Part shown: positions 1-8,527 of the stretch, in pieces
Layout of the letters: each line of letters opens with the position of its first letter
Position numbering within the stretch: position 1 is the first letter of the stretch
Source: Streptomyces sp. NBC_00306
GTDB lineage: Bacteria; Actinomycetota; Actinomycetes; Streptomycetales; Streptomycetaceae
Length of the DNA stretch: 64,000 nucleotides
Assembly (NCBI RefSeq): GCF_036169555.1
Contig: NZ_CP108032.1
Span: forward strand, 5,828,001-5,892,000
Direction of reading: 5' to 3'
Translations under genes and position numbers: made by a program
The notes under the pieces: generated by a model
What the model was told of the DNA's origin: nothing
The model's database searches: none
What the model saw: the letters and a program-made list of their open reading frames with translations, nothing else

Positions 1-1222
1 GGAAATCGTCATCCTTGCCGTAGTCATCGCCCTGGTCGCTCTCGGCGCGATCAGCGGTCTCGTGGTCAGCAGCCGCAAGAAGAAGCAGCTGCCGCCCTCG
101 GCGCCGTCGAGCACGCCGACCATCACCGCTCCGCCCGCCGAGCCGCATGTCGGCGACGAGGCGGAGACACCGCGGGACGAGCCACGCCGGACCATCGAGG
201 AGGTCGACCTCCCGTCGGCCGAGGAGGCCGCCGACACGCCGGTCGCCGTCGAGGACCCGGTCGTCGCCGAGCCCCCCGCCCCCGCGATCGAGATCCCGGA
301 GCCCACCGCCGGCCGGCTCGTCCGGCTGCGTGCCCGCCTCGCCCGCTCGCAGAACTCGCTCGGCAAGGGGCTGCTCACGCTCCTGTCCCGCGAGCACCTC
401 GACGAGGAGACATGGGAGGAGATCGAGGACACGCTGCTCACCGCCGACGTCGGTGTGGCGCCGACCCAGGAACTCGTCGAGCGCCTGCGCGAGCGGGTCA
501 GGGTGCTCGGCACCCGTACGCCGGACGATCTGCGCAACCTGCTCCGCGAGGAGCTGCTGGCGCTCATCGGCACCGACGTCGACCGCGCGGTCAAGACCGA
601 GAGCGGCCTGGACACCCCGGGCGTCGTCATGGTCGTCGGTGTCAACGGCACCGGTAAGACCACCACGACCGGCAAGCTCGCCCGGGTGCTCGTCGCCGAC
701 GGCCGCTCGGTCGTCCTCGGCGCCGCGGACACCTTCCGTGCGGCGGCGGCCGATCAGCTCCAGACGTGGGGCGAGCGCGTCGGCGCCCGCACCGTGCGCG
801 GACCCGAGGGCGGCGACCCGGCCTCGATCGCGTTCGACGCCGTGAAGGAAGGCATCGCCGAGGGCGCCGACGTGGTGCTCATCGACACGGCGGGCCGGCT
901 GCACACCAAGACCGGCCTGATGGACGAGCTCGGCAAGGTCAAGCGCGTCGTCGAGAAGCACGGCCCGCTGGACGAGATCCTGCTGGTCCTCGACGCCACG
1001 ACCGGTCAGAACGGTCTGGTGCAGGCGCGGGTGTTCGCGGAGGTCGTGGACATCACCGGCATCGTGCTGACCAAGCTCGACGGCACCGCCAAGGGCGGCA
1101 TCGTCATCGCGGTCCAGCGTGAGCTGGGCGTACCGGTGAAGCTGGTGGGTCTGGGCGAGGGCGCCGACGACCTGGCGCCGTTCGAGCCGGAGGCGTTCGT
1201 CGACGCGCTCATCGGGGAGTGA
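1..1222 (+). CDS. ftsY: Signal recognition particle receptor FtsY (start codon cut by window edge)
   Basis: FtsY is the membrane receptor that docks ribosome-nascent chain-SRP complexes at the translocon and hydrolyses GTP together with Ffh. The reading frame is open from base 2 and starts with a hydrophobic segment (EIVILAVVIALVALGAISGL), so the ATG almost certainly begins two bases before the window. A basic stretch (SSRKKKQ) and a long acidic, Pro/Glu-rich linker follow. The NG domain begins near base 310 and shows the P-loop GVNGTGKTTTTGK, DTAGRLHTK and TKLDGTAKGG. This N-terminal membrane anchor is typical of actinobacterial FtsY. The SRP partner Ffh lies further along at 8528. The gene ends at a very strong hairpin. 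Confidence 0.97.
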   Translation, partial: EIVILAVVIALVALGAISGLVVSSRKKKQLPPSAPSSTPTITAPPAEPHVGDEAETPRDEPRRTIEEVDLPSAEEAADTPVAVEDPVVAEPPAPAIEIPEPTAGRLVRLRARLARSQNSLGKGLLTLLSREHLDEETWEEIEDTLLTADVGVAPTQELVERLRERVRVLGTRTPDDLRNLLREELLALIGTDVDRAVKTESGLDTPGVVMVVGVNGTGKTTTTGKLARVLVADGRSVVLGAADTFRAAAADQLQTWGERVGARTVRGPEGGDPASIAFDAVKEGIAEGADVVLIDTAGRLHTKTGLMDELGKVKRVVEKHGPLDEILLVLDATTGQNGLVQARVFAEVVDITGIVLTKLDGTAKGGIVIAVQRELGVPVKLVGLGEGADDLAPFEPEAFVDALIGE

Positions 1223-1250
1223 GGAAGCGCCGGGGCGAGCCCCGGACAGT

Positions 1251-1299
1251 GGACGCACGAGGGCGGGGCCGGAATGTCCGGCCCCGCCCTCGTGCGTCC
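1251..1299. terminator. Bidirectional terminator hairpin after ftsY
   Basis: A perfect 23-bp inverted repeat (1251-1273 with 1277-1299) has a 3-base loop, giving an extremely stable stem. It lies between the convergent ftsY and prim-pol genes and probably stops transcription from both sides. There is no U-tract, as is usual in Streptomyces. Confidence 0.85.
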
Positions 1300-1361
1300 C
1301 CGGCGGACCTCAGGCCGCCGAGCGTGTGTCCGTTGCCCGGCGGACCTCAGGCCGCCGAGCG
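1299..1361. repeat. Duplicated 3' end of the prim-pol gene (26-bp direct repeat, 37-bp period)
   Basis: Bases 1299-1324 and 1336-1361 are identical over 26 bp. The right copy contains the stop codon of the minus-strand prim-pol gene and its last codons. The left copy lies beyond the stop, next to the ftsY hairpin. It looks like a recent slippage duplication of the gene end. Confidence 0.85.
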
Positions 1362-2000
1362 GTGGCAGATGTACGCCAGCGTGCCCAGCAGCAGCCGCGC
1401 CTGCGGCGGCGCCACGGCGGTGTCCAGCGAGGGCGCCCGCAGCCAGCTGACCGGTCCGAGGCCCGCGTGGTCGGAGGGCGGCGCGGTGATGTGGCTGCCC
1501 GGCCCCAGGCAGTGCAGATCGAGCCCGGCGTCGTCCCAGCCCATCCGGTAGAGCAGGTGCGGAAGTTCGGCGGCGGCGCCCGGCGCCACGAAGAACTGGC
1601 AGCGCCCGTCCGGAGTCGCCGAGACCGGTCCCAGCGGCAGTCCCATCCGCTCCAGACGCACCAGCGCGCGCCGGCCGGCCGGTGCGGCGACGTCGAGGAT
1701 GTCGAAGGTGCGGCCGACGGGCAGAAGCACGGCCGCGCCCGGTACCTCGGCCCATGCCTTGGTGACATCGTCCAGCGTCGCGCCGGCCGGGATCTCGGGT
1801 GCGTAGCCCAGGGGATGAGCCCCGGGGGACGTACAGTCCGGGACGCCGCACGAGCAGTCGCCGGACGCCGCCCGCGCCCCTGGCACGACGGCCCAGCCCC
1901 ACAGGCCGGTGTACTCCGCCACCACGGTGCACTCAGTGGTGCGGCCGCGGCGCCGTGACCCGGACCGGATGTCCCGCATGCCGCCGATAGTGAAGCCCAT
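1347..2000 (-). CDS. Bifunctional DNA primase/polymerase (prim-pol) domain protein
   Basis: This 217-residue protein resembles the small Streptomyces proteins annotated as having an N-terminal bifunctional DNA primase/polymerase domain. It shows the Cys-containing stretch GDCSCGVPDCTSPGAHP followed by conserved LLPVGRTFDILDV and GPGSHITAPPS blocks. The ATG at 2000 was chosen because a GGAGGGG site sits just before it; upstream in-frame codons lack one. The gene is divergent from nsdA and convergent with ftsY. Its cellular role is not known. The length fits only the N-terminal domain of the larger phage and plasmid enzymes, so activity cannot be assumed. Confidence 0.8.
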   Translation of the reverse strand: MGFTIGGMRDIRSGSRRRGRTTECTVVAEYTGLWGWAVVPGARAASGDCSCGVPDCTSPGAHPLGYAPEIPAGATLDDVTKAWAEVPGAAVLLPVGRTFDILDVAAPAGRRALVRLERMGLPLGPVSATPDGRCQFFVAPGAAAELPHLLYRMGWDDAGLDLHCLGPGSHITAPPSDHAGLGPVSWLRAPSLDTAVAPPQARLLLGTLAYICHRSAA

Positions 2001-2427
2001 GCCCCCTCCAACGGGTTGCGCTCGCCGGTGGTTACGACCTGAAGTCTCCTCGTTACACAGCGTCGCAAACGGTGAAGCTCCGGCGGCGCACTGTGGTGCG
2101 AGGAGTGGTGCGGACCGGGCCGCGCGCCCCTGCGCGCATCGCTCCGCTCCCTCTCGATCGTCCCGTGTCAAGTGAATCGCGCCTGACCGCAAGGGAGTTC
2201 ATTCGAAGGGGTGGCGAATGGTGGCGTTTCTGCAATCCCACTCGCTGAGCGGGTGATCGTAGGATTACGTTCAGTGCACGAACCCTGGAGGTGTGTGCAC
2301 TCACGGGTATGCCGGGGGCAACTCGGTTTCCCGTTCGAAGGAGTGCATCCACCGTACGGAGAGCTGCAACTCGCGGCATTCTGGTAGGGGTTCGCGCGAC
2401 AGGGCATCAGTGGATGGGGGCGTTCCA
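2001..2427. other. Divergent intergenic region, prim-pol / nsdA
   Basis: These 427 bases separate the divergent prim-pol and nsdA genes and must hold both promoters. A TAGGAT hexamer at 2260-2265 is a candidate -10 element for nsdA, but no convincing -35 is visible. The frame of nsdA stays open upstream to 2293, but that part looks non-coding. No hairpin or repeat stands out. Confidence 0.4.
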
Positions 2428-3900
2428 GTGGACGGCAGCGGCGCCGGTACGAATACCGGCAAGCGCCCGAACGAGCAGCTCAGTTCGTGGTTCGTGCGCA
2501 GCGGTTGGTCCAAGGGCGAGCTGGCGCGCCAAGTCAACCGCCGGGCGCGGCAGATGGGCGCCCACCACATCAGCACCGACACCTCGCGGGTGCGGCGCTG
2601 GCTCGACGGCGAGCAGCCGCGCGAGCCGATTCCGCGGATCCTGTCGGAACTGTTCTCGGAGCGCTTCGGCAGCGTCGTCGCGATCGAGGACCTCGGTCTC
2701 CGCTCCGCGCACCAGTCACCCTCGGTGTCCGGCGTGGACCTTCCCTGGGCGGGCCCGCAGACCGTTGCCCTGCTCAGCGAGTTCTCGCGCAGCGACCTCA
2801 TGCTGGCGCGGCGCGGCTTCCTCGGGACATCGCTGGCACTGGCTGCGGGACCCGCCCTTGTCGAGCCCATGCAGCGCTGGCTGGTGCCCTCGCCCGCCTC
2901 CGAGCAGGCCGGATCCGAGCCCACCGCCGGCGGGCGCAAGGGCTCCCGGCTCTCCGGTCCCGAGCTGGATCTGCTCGAATCCACCACCGCCATGTTCCGC
3001 CAGTGGGACGCCCAGTGCGGCGGCGGACTGCGCCGCAAGGCGGTCGTCGGCCAGCTGCACGAGGTCACCGACCTGCTCCAGGAACCGCAGCCGCAGGCCA
3101 CCTCCCGGCGACTGTTCGTCTGCGCGGCGGAACTCGCCGAGCTCGCCGGCTGGATGAGCTACGACGTGGGCCTCCAGCCCACCGCGCAGAAGTACTTCGT
3201 ACTGGCGCTGCACGCCGCCAAGGAGGCGGGCGACAAGCCGCTCGGCTCGTACATCCTGTCGTCGATGAGCCGCCAGATGATCCACCTGGGGCGGCCCGAC
3301 GACGCGCTGGAACTCGTCCACCTCGCCCAGTACGGCAGTCGCGACTGCGCCACCCCGCGCACCCAGGCCATGCTGTATGCGATGGAGGCCCGCGCGTACG
3401 CCAACATGGGCCAGCCCAGCAAGTGCAAGCGGGCGGTCCGGATGGCCGAGGACACCTTCTCCGACGCCGGCATCGACGGCGAGCCCGAGCCCGACTGGAT
3501 CCGGTTCTTCTCCGAGGCCGAGCTCAACGGCGAGAACGCCCATTCCTACCGCGACCTGGCCTATGTGGCCGGCCGCAGCCCCACCTACGCCTCCCTCGCC
3601 GAGCCGGTCATGGAGCGCGCCGTCGACCTCTTCGCCAAGGACGACGAGCACCAGCGGTCGTACGCACTGAATCTGGTCGGCATGGCGACGGTCCATCTGC
3701 TCAAGAGGGAGCCCGAGCAGTCGACGGCCCTCGCGTCCCAGGCCCTCGCCGTCGCCAGGCGGGTCCGTTCCGAGCGGGTCAACACCCGGCTCCGCAAGAC
3801 CGTGGACACCGCCGCCCGTGACTTCGGCGACGTGCCCGAGGTCGCCCACCTCACCGACCTGCTGACCTCGCAGCTGCCCGAGACCGCGGAGGCCGTCTGA
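2428..3900 (+). CDS. nsdA: NsdA-type negative regulator of sporulation and antibiotic production
   Basis: The 490-residue protein is strongly like S. coelicolor NsdA, whose loss increases antibiotic production and derepresses development. After a short Gly-rich start comes the conserved stretch KRPNEQLSSWFVRSGWSKGE, a helix-turn-helix-like region with TDTSRVRRWLDGEQPREPIP, then a Ser/Gly linker. The C-terminal two thirds is helical and TPR-like (around GWMSYDVGLQPTAQKYF). The GTG at 2428 was chosen because GGGGG lies 8 bases before it and because family members begin near the Gly/Asn-rich segment; GTG 2410 is an alternative. The biochemical target of the family is not established. The position beside amtB matches the S. 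coelicolor order. Confidence 0.92.
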   Translation: MDGSGAGTNTGKRPNEQLSSWFVRSGWSKGELARQVNRRARQMGAHHISTDTSRVRRWLDGEQPREPIPRILSELFSERFGSVVAIEDLGLRSAHQSPSVSGVDLPWAGPQTVALLSEFSRSDLMLARRGFLGTSLALAAGPALVEPMQRWLVPSPASEQAGSEPTAGGRKGSRLSGPELDLLESTTAMFRQWDAQCGGGLRRKAVVGQLHEVTDLLQEPQPQATSRRLFVCAAELAELAGWMSYDVGLQPTAQKYFVLALHAAKEAGDKPLGSYILSSMSRQMIHLGRPDDALELVHLAQYGSRDCATPRTQAMLYAMEARAYANMGQPSKCKRAVRMAEDTFSDAGIDGEPEPDWIRFFSEAELNGENAHSYRDLAYVAGRSPTYASLAEPVMERAVDLFAKDDEHQRSYALNLVGMATVHLLKREPEQSTALASQALAVARRVRSERVNTRLRKTVDTAARDFGDVPEVAHLTDLLTSQLPETAEAV

Positions 3901-4079
3901 GGGCCGCGTCCCCCGACACCCGGCTCCCGCGTCCCCCTGTACTCCGGCCGCGGCGATCACCCCGACAGCCCGACTCGGCTCCCCCGTGCCAGGTCAATCG
4001 GGTGACCGCCGCGGCCGGTCCGTGATGTGCGCAGAGGATACGCCCGGGCCGTATCTGTGAGCCGTCAGTTCATGGCTGC

Positions 4080-4115
4080 GTAACACGCCGGACCTCTTCG
4101 TCACTGCGGCGAAAC
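4080..4115 (+). promoter_or_regulatory. GlnR-type binding site upstream of amtB
   Basis: GTCAC at 4100, six bases, then GAAAC at 4111 is a perfect GlnR half-box pair. A weaker pair, GTAAC-n6-GACCT (4080-4095), lies just upstream. GlnR activates amtB-glnK-glnD under nitrogen limitation in Streptomyces, and this site sits about 125 bases before the amtB start. The spacing between the two pairs is 4 bases rather than the usual 6. The remainder of the 3901-4239 gap shows no other clear element. Confidence 0.75.
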
Positions 4116-4239
4116 ATCGTGCGGCATCGTCGGAAACCGCGCTGCGCCAACCTCATGGCGCATAACCGGCTCGCCCGCACCGCTCAGGCTCCGGAAGTTT
4201 CCCGGCACCCGCCGCCGCACCGACGACGAGGAGACGCCG

Positions 4240-5595
4240 ATGCCTCCAGGCATCTCGACGCTTGCCGCAGACGCACCCACGCTGTCTGCCGCCAACACCG
4301 GCTTCATGCTCATCTGCTCCGCCCTCGTGATGCTGATGACGCCGGCCCTGGCCTTCTTCTACGGAGGCATGGTCCGCGTCAAGTCCACACTGAACATGCT
4401 CATGATGAGCTTCATCAGCCTGGGCATCGTGACCATCCTCTGGGTCCTGTACGGATTCAGTCTCGCCTTCGGCACCGACCACGGCTCCCTCATCGGCTGG
4501 TCGTCCGACTACGTGGGCCTGAGCGGTCTCGGCCTCACGGAGCTGTGGGACGGCTACACCATCCCGGTGTACGTCTTCGCCGTGTTCCAGCTGATGTTCG
4601 CCATCATCACCCCCGCGCTGATCAGCGGTGCGCTCGCGGACCGGGTGAAGTTCACCGCCTGGGCGCTGTTCATCACCCTGTGGGTCACCGTGGTCTACTT
4701 CCCGGTCGCCCACTGGGTCTGGGGCGCGGGCGGCTGGCTCTTCGAGATGGGTGTCATCGACTTCGCCGGCGGTACCGCCGTCCACATCAACGCGGGTGCC
4801 GCGGCCCTCGGCGTGATCCTCGTCATCGGCAAGCGGGTCGGCTTCAAGAAGGACCCGATGCGGCCGCACAGCCTCCCGCTGGTGATGCTGGGCGCCGGCC
4901 TCCTGTGGTTCGGCTGGTTCGGCTTCAACGCCGGCTCGTGGCTCGGCAACGACGACGGCGTGGGCGCCGTGATGTTCGTCAACACCCAGGTCGCCACCGC
5001 CGCCGCCATGCTCGCCTGGCTGGCGTACGAGAAGATCCGCCACGGTGCGTTCACCACCCTCGGTGCCGCCTCCGGTGCGGTCGCCGGTCTCGTCGCCATC
5101 ACGCCGTCCGGCGGTGCCGTGAGCCCGCTCGGGGCCATCGCCGTGGGCGCCATCGCCGGTGTGCTGTGCGCCATGGCCGTGGGCCTGAAGTTCCGGTTCG
5201 GCTACGACGACTCCCTCGACGTCGTCGGCGTCCACCTCGTCGGCGGTGTCGTCGGATCCCTGCTGGTCGGCTTCTTCGCCACCGGCGGTGTGCAGTCGGA
5301 CGCGAAGGGCCTGTTCTACGGCGGCGGCCTCGACCAGCTCGGCAAGCAGGCCACCGGCGTCTTCGCCGTCCTGGCCTACTCTCTGGTGGCCTCGGCACTC
5401 CTCGCCTTCGTCATCGACAAGACGATGGGCATGCGGGTCGACGAGGACGTCGAGGTCTCCGGCATCGACCAGGACGAGCACGCGGAGACCGCCTACGACT
5501 TCAGCGGAGCGGGCGGCGGTGCCGGGTCCCGCAAGGCAGCCCCCGCGCCGAGTGACGCCGTTCCCGCAGCGCCGAACAAGAAGGTGGACGCATGA
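4240..5595 (+). CDS. amtB: Ammonium transporter AmtB
   Basis: AmtB conducts ammonium across the cytoplasmic membrane as part of nitrogen scavenging. The 451-residue protein has the FYGGM motif after the first membrane helix, about 11 hydrophobic segments, and the twin pore histidines in AVHINAGAAALGV and GVHLVGGVVGSLL. The FQLMFAIITPALISGA stretch carries the periplasmic Phe gate region. The cytoplasmic tail is acidic and Ala-rich, where PII (GlnK) normally docks. The start has GAGGAGA 7 bases upstream. It overlaps glnK by 4 bases (ATGA), implying translational coupling in the amtB-glnK-glnD operon. Confidence 0.97.
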   Translation: MPPGISTLAADAPTLSAANTGFMLICSALVMLMTPALAFFYGGMVRVKSTLNMLMMSFISLGIVTILWVLYGFSLAFGTDHGSLIGWSSDYVGLSGLGLTELWDGYTIPVYVFAVFQLMFAIITPALISGALADRVKFTAWALFITLWVTVVYFPVAHWVWGAGGWLFEMGVIDFAGGTAVHINAGAAALGVILVIGKRVGFKKDPMRPHSLPLVMLGAGLLWFGWFGFNAGSWLGNDDGVGAVMFVNTQVATAAAMLAWLAYEKIRHGAFTTLGAASGAVAGLVAITPSGGAVSPLGAIAVGAIAGVLCAMAVGLKFRFGYDDSLDVVGVHLVGGVVGSLLVGFFATGGVQSDAKGLFYGGGLDQLGKQATGVFAVLAYSLVASALLAFVIDKTMGMRVDEDVEVSGIDQDEHAETAYDFSGAGGGAGSRKAAPAPSDAVPAAPNKKVDA

Positions 5596-5930
5596 AGCTC
5601 ATCACCGCAGTCGTGAAGCCACACCGGCTGGACGAGATCAAGGAGGCCCTCCAGGCCTTCGGCGTCCAGGGGCTCACGGTCACCGAGGCCAGCGGATACG
5701 GCCGCCAGCGCGGCCACACCGAGGTCTACCGGGGTGCGGAGTACACGGTGGACCTCGTACCGAAGATCCGCATCGAGGTGCTGGTCGAGGACGAGGAGGC
5801 CGAACAGCTCATCGATGTGGTGGTCAAAGCCGCCCGTACGGGCAAGATCGGTGACGGCAAAGTGTGGAGCGTTCCCGTCGAGACGGCGGTACGGGTGCGC
5901 ACGGGCGAACGCGGCCCGGACGCGCTGTAG
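5592..5930 (+). CDS. glnK: Nitrogen regulatory protein PII (GlnK/GlnB)
   Basis: This 112-residue trimeric signal protein senses 2-oxoglutarate and ATP/ADP and gates AmtB. It starts MKLITAVVKPHRLDEIKEAL. The T-loop has the modifiable Tyr51 in YRGAEYTVD, and the C-terminal signature TGKIGDGKVWS is intact. In Streptomyces the T-loop Tyr is adenylylated by GlnD rather than uridylylated. The start codon overlaps the amtB stop and glnD follows after 19 bases, so the three form one operon. Confidence 0.97.
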   Translation: MKLITAVVKPHRLDEIKEALQAFGVQGLTVTEASGYGRQRGHTEVYRGAEYTVDLVPKIRIEVLVEDEEAEQLIDVVVKAARTGKIGDGKVWSVPVETAVRVRTGERGPDAL

Positions 5931-5949
5931 GACGAAAGGGAGCTGCCGG

Positions 5950-8424
5950 GTGACGAGCCTCGAAGTGACGACCGACGCGGAAGACTCGGGACCCAGCGGC
6001 TACGCGGCGGCCCGGCTGCACCTTCTCACCGAGAAGGAGCGGTCCGGGCCGCCGCGCCGTGCGGCCCTCGCCGGCCTCACGGACCGGTGGCTGGCCGCGC
6101 TGTTCGGCACCGCCTGCCAGGAGGCCGGGGTGCGCGGCGCGGCGCTCGTGGCCGTCGGCGGTTACGGGCGGGGTGAGCTCTCCCCGCGCAGCGACCTCGA
6201 CCTGCTGCTGCTCCACGACGGCTCCGCGGGCTCCGGCGCGATCGCCACGCTCGCGGACTGTATCTGGTACCCGGTGTGGGACCTCGGGCTCGCACTCGAC
6301 CACTCCGTACGCACCCCGGGCGAGGCCCGCAAGACGGCGGGCGAGGACCTGAAGGTCCAGCTCGGGCTGCTGGACGCCCGCCCGGTCGCCGGTGATCTGG
6401 GGCTGGTCTCCGCGCTGCGCACCACCGTGCTCGCCGACTGGCGCAATCAGGCCACCAAGCGGCTGCCCGAGCTGGACGAGCTGTGCCGGGAACGGGCAGA
6501 GCGCCAGGGCGAGCTGCAGTTCCTGCTGGAGCCCGACCTCAAGGAGGCACGCGGCGGGCTGCGGGACGCCACCGCACTGCGGGCCGTCGCCGCTTCCTGG
6601 CTCGCCGACGCGCCGCGCGAGGGCCTCGCCGAGGCGCGCCGGACCCTGCTCGACGCCCGGGACGCCCTGCACCTGGTCACCGGACGGGCCACCGACCGCC
6701 TCGCCCTCCAGGAGCAGGACCAGGTCGCCGCGGAGCTCGGCCTGCTGGACGCCGACACGCTGCTGCGCCAGGTGTACGAGGCGGCCCGGACCGTCTCGTA
6801 CGCCACCGATGTCACCTGGCGCGAGGTGAACCGCGTCCTCAAGGCGCGGTCCGTACGTCCGCGGCTGAGGGCCATGCTCGGCGCGGGCCGCCGGCCGGAG
6901 CCCGAGCGCACCCCGCTGGCCGAAGGCGTCGTCGAGTTCGACGGCGAGGTGGTGCTCGCCCGCACCGTGAAGCCCGAACGCGATCCCGTGCTGCCGCTGC
7001 GGGCCGCCGCGGCCGCCGCCCAGAACGGGCTGCCGCTCTCTCTGCACGCCGTCCGGCGGCTCGCGGCCGCCACCCGCCCGCTGCCCGTGCCGTGGCCCGC
7101 CGAGGCCCGCGAGGAGCTCGTCACCCTGCTCGGCGCCGGTGAGTCCACCGTCGCCGTCTGGGAGGCGCTGGAGGCCGAAGGACTGATCACCCGGCTGCTG
7201 CCCGACTGGGAGCGGGTGCGCTGCCGGCCGCAGCGCAACGCCGTGCACACCTGGACCGTCGACCGGCACCTCGTCGAGGCGGCCGTCAAGGCCTCCGCGC
7301 TGACCCGCCGCGTCCACCGCCCCGACCTGCTGCTGGTCGCGGCCCTGCTGCACGACATCGGCAAGGGCTGGCCCGGCGACCACTCCGTGGCGGGCGAGAC
7401 CATCGCCAAGGACGTCGCCACCCGCATCGGCTTCGACCGCGCCGACGTCGCCGTCATCGCCACCCTCGTCCGTCACCATCTGCTGCTCATCGAGACCGCC
7501 ACCCGGCGCGATCTGGACGACCCGGCGACCGTGGCCTCCGTCGCGGCCGTCGTGAAGTCCCCGGGCACCCTGGAGCTGCTGCACGCCCTGACCGAGGCGG
7601 ACGCGCTGGCCACCGGTCCGGCCGCCTGGTCGACCTGGCGCGGCTCGCTCGTGACCGACCTGGTCAAGCGGGTCGCCGGCGTCCTCGCGGGGGAGGCCCC
7701 CGAGGAGCCGGAGCCCACGGCGCCCAGCGCGGAGCAGGAGCGGCTCGCCGTCGAGGCGCTGCGCACCGGCGGCCCGGTGCTCTCGCTGCACGCACAGGCC
7801 GACCACCCCGACGGGGAGCGGGAGCGGGAGGAGGAGGGTGAGGATGAGCCCGAGCCGGTCGGTGTGGAGCTGCTGATCGCCCTGCCGGACCAGCCGCGTG
7901 TGCTGCCCGCCGCGGCCGGAGTCCTCGCGCTGCACCGGCTCACGGTTCGTGCCGCCGATCTCAGCGCCGTCGAGCTGCCGGGCGAGGTGGGACCGGGGTC
8001 CGTCCTCGTCCTGAACTGGCGGGTCGCCGCCGCCTTCGGTTCGCTGCCGCAGGCCGCCCGGCTGCGGGCCGACCTCGTCCGGGCCCTGGACGGCTCGCTG
8101 GACATCGCGTCCCGGCTCGCCGAACGCGAGGCCGCCTATCCGCGCCGCCGCGGGGTGCAGGCCCCGCCGCCCCGGGTCACCGTCGCCTCCGCGGCCTCCC
8201 GGCACGCCACCGTGATCGAGGTCCGCGCCCAGGACGCCCCCGGGCTGCTGCACCGCATCGGTCACGCCCTGGAAACGGCCGGTGTACGGGTGCGCAGCGC
8301 CCATGTCTCGACTCTCGGCGCCAACGCGGTCGACACGGTCTACGTCACGGCCGCGGACGGTTCGATGCTCTCCGACACCCGCGCGGCCGACGTGGCACGA
8401 GAGGTGGAGCAGGCGCTGCGCTGA
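5950..8424 (+). CDS. glnD: GlnD, PII nucleotidyltransferase / nucleotidyl-removing enzyme
   Basis: GlnD modifies and demodifies PII according to nitrogen status; in S. coelicolor it acts as an adenylyltransferase. The 824-residue protein has the nucleotidyltransferase motif GGYGRGELSPRSDLDLLLL near residue 70, an HD domain with LLHDIGKGWPGDHS near residue 470, an acidic insert (EREREEEGEDEPEP) near residue 620, and two C-terminal ACT-like domains, the last starting at TVIEVRAQDAPGLLHRIGHA. The GTG at 5950 has AAAGGGAG upstream; the open frame extends into glnK but without start support. It is the third gene of the amtB operon. Confidence 0.95.
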   Translation: MTSLEVTTDAEDSGPSGYAAARLHLLTEKERSGPPRRAALAGLTDRWLAALFGTACQEAGVRGAALVAVGGYGRGELSPRSDLDLLLLHDGSAGSGAIATLADCIWYPVWDLGLALDHSVRTPGEARKTAGEDLKVQLGLLDARPVAGDLGLVSALRTTVLADWRNQATKRLPELDELCRERAERQGELQFLLEPDLKEARGGLRDATALRAVAASWLADAPREGLAEARRTLLDARDALHLVTGRATDRLALQEQDQVAAELGLLDADTLLRQVYEAARTVSYATDVTWREVNRVLKARSVRPRLRAMLGAGRRPEPERTPLAEGVVEFDGEVVLARTVKPERDPVLPLRAAAAAAQNGLPLSLHAVRRLAAATRPLPVPWPAEAREELVTLLGAGESTVAVWEALEAEGLITRLLPDWERVRCRPQRNAVHTWTVDRHLVEAAVKASALTRRVHRPDLLLVAALLHDIGKGWPGDHSVAGETIAKDVATRIGFDRADVAVIATLVRHHLLLIETATRRDLDDPATVASVAAVVKSPGTLELLHALTEADALATGPAAWSTWRGSLVTDLVKRVAGVLAGEAPEEPEPTAPSAEQERLAVEALRTGGPVLSLHAQADHPDGEREREEEGEDEPEPVGVELLIALPDQPRVLPAAAGVLALHRLTVRAADLSAVELPGEVGPGSVLVLNWRVAAAFGSLPQAARLRADLVRALDGSLDIASRLAEREAAYPRRRGVQAPPPRVTVASAASRHATVIEVRAQDAPGLLHRIGHALETAGVRVRSAHVSTLGANAVDTVYVTAADGSMLSDTRAADVAREVEQALR

Positions 8425-8527
8425 CCGGTGTCCGAAAGCTCCTGACGGGCCTGGTAACGCAATTTGTGCGGCCGGATACCCTGGGGGGCGACTGACTCAG
8501 CCCCCGACCCGAGGATCTGCGACCACC

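Noticed and set aside
5824..8304. 826-codon open frame on the minus strand
   Set aside because: It is antisense to glnD, rich in Gly/Arg/Gln, and shows no domain; long antisense frames are common at this GC content.
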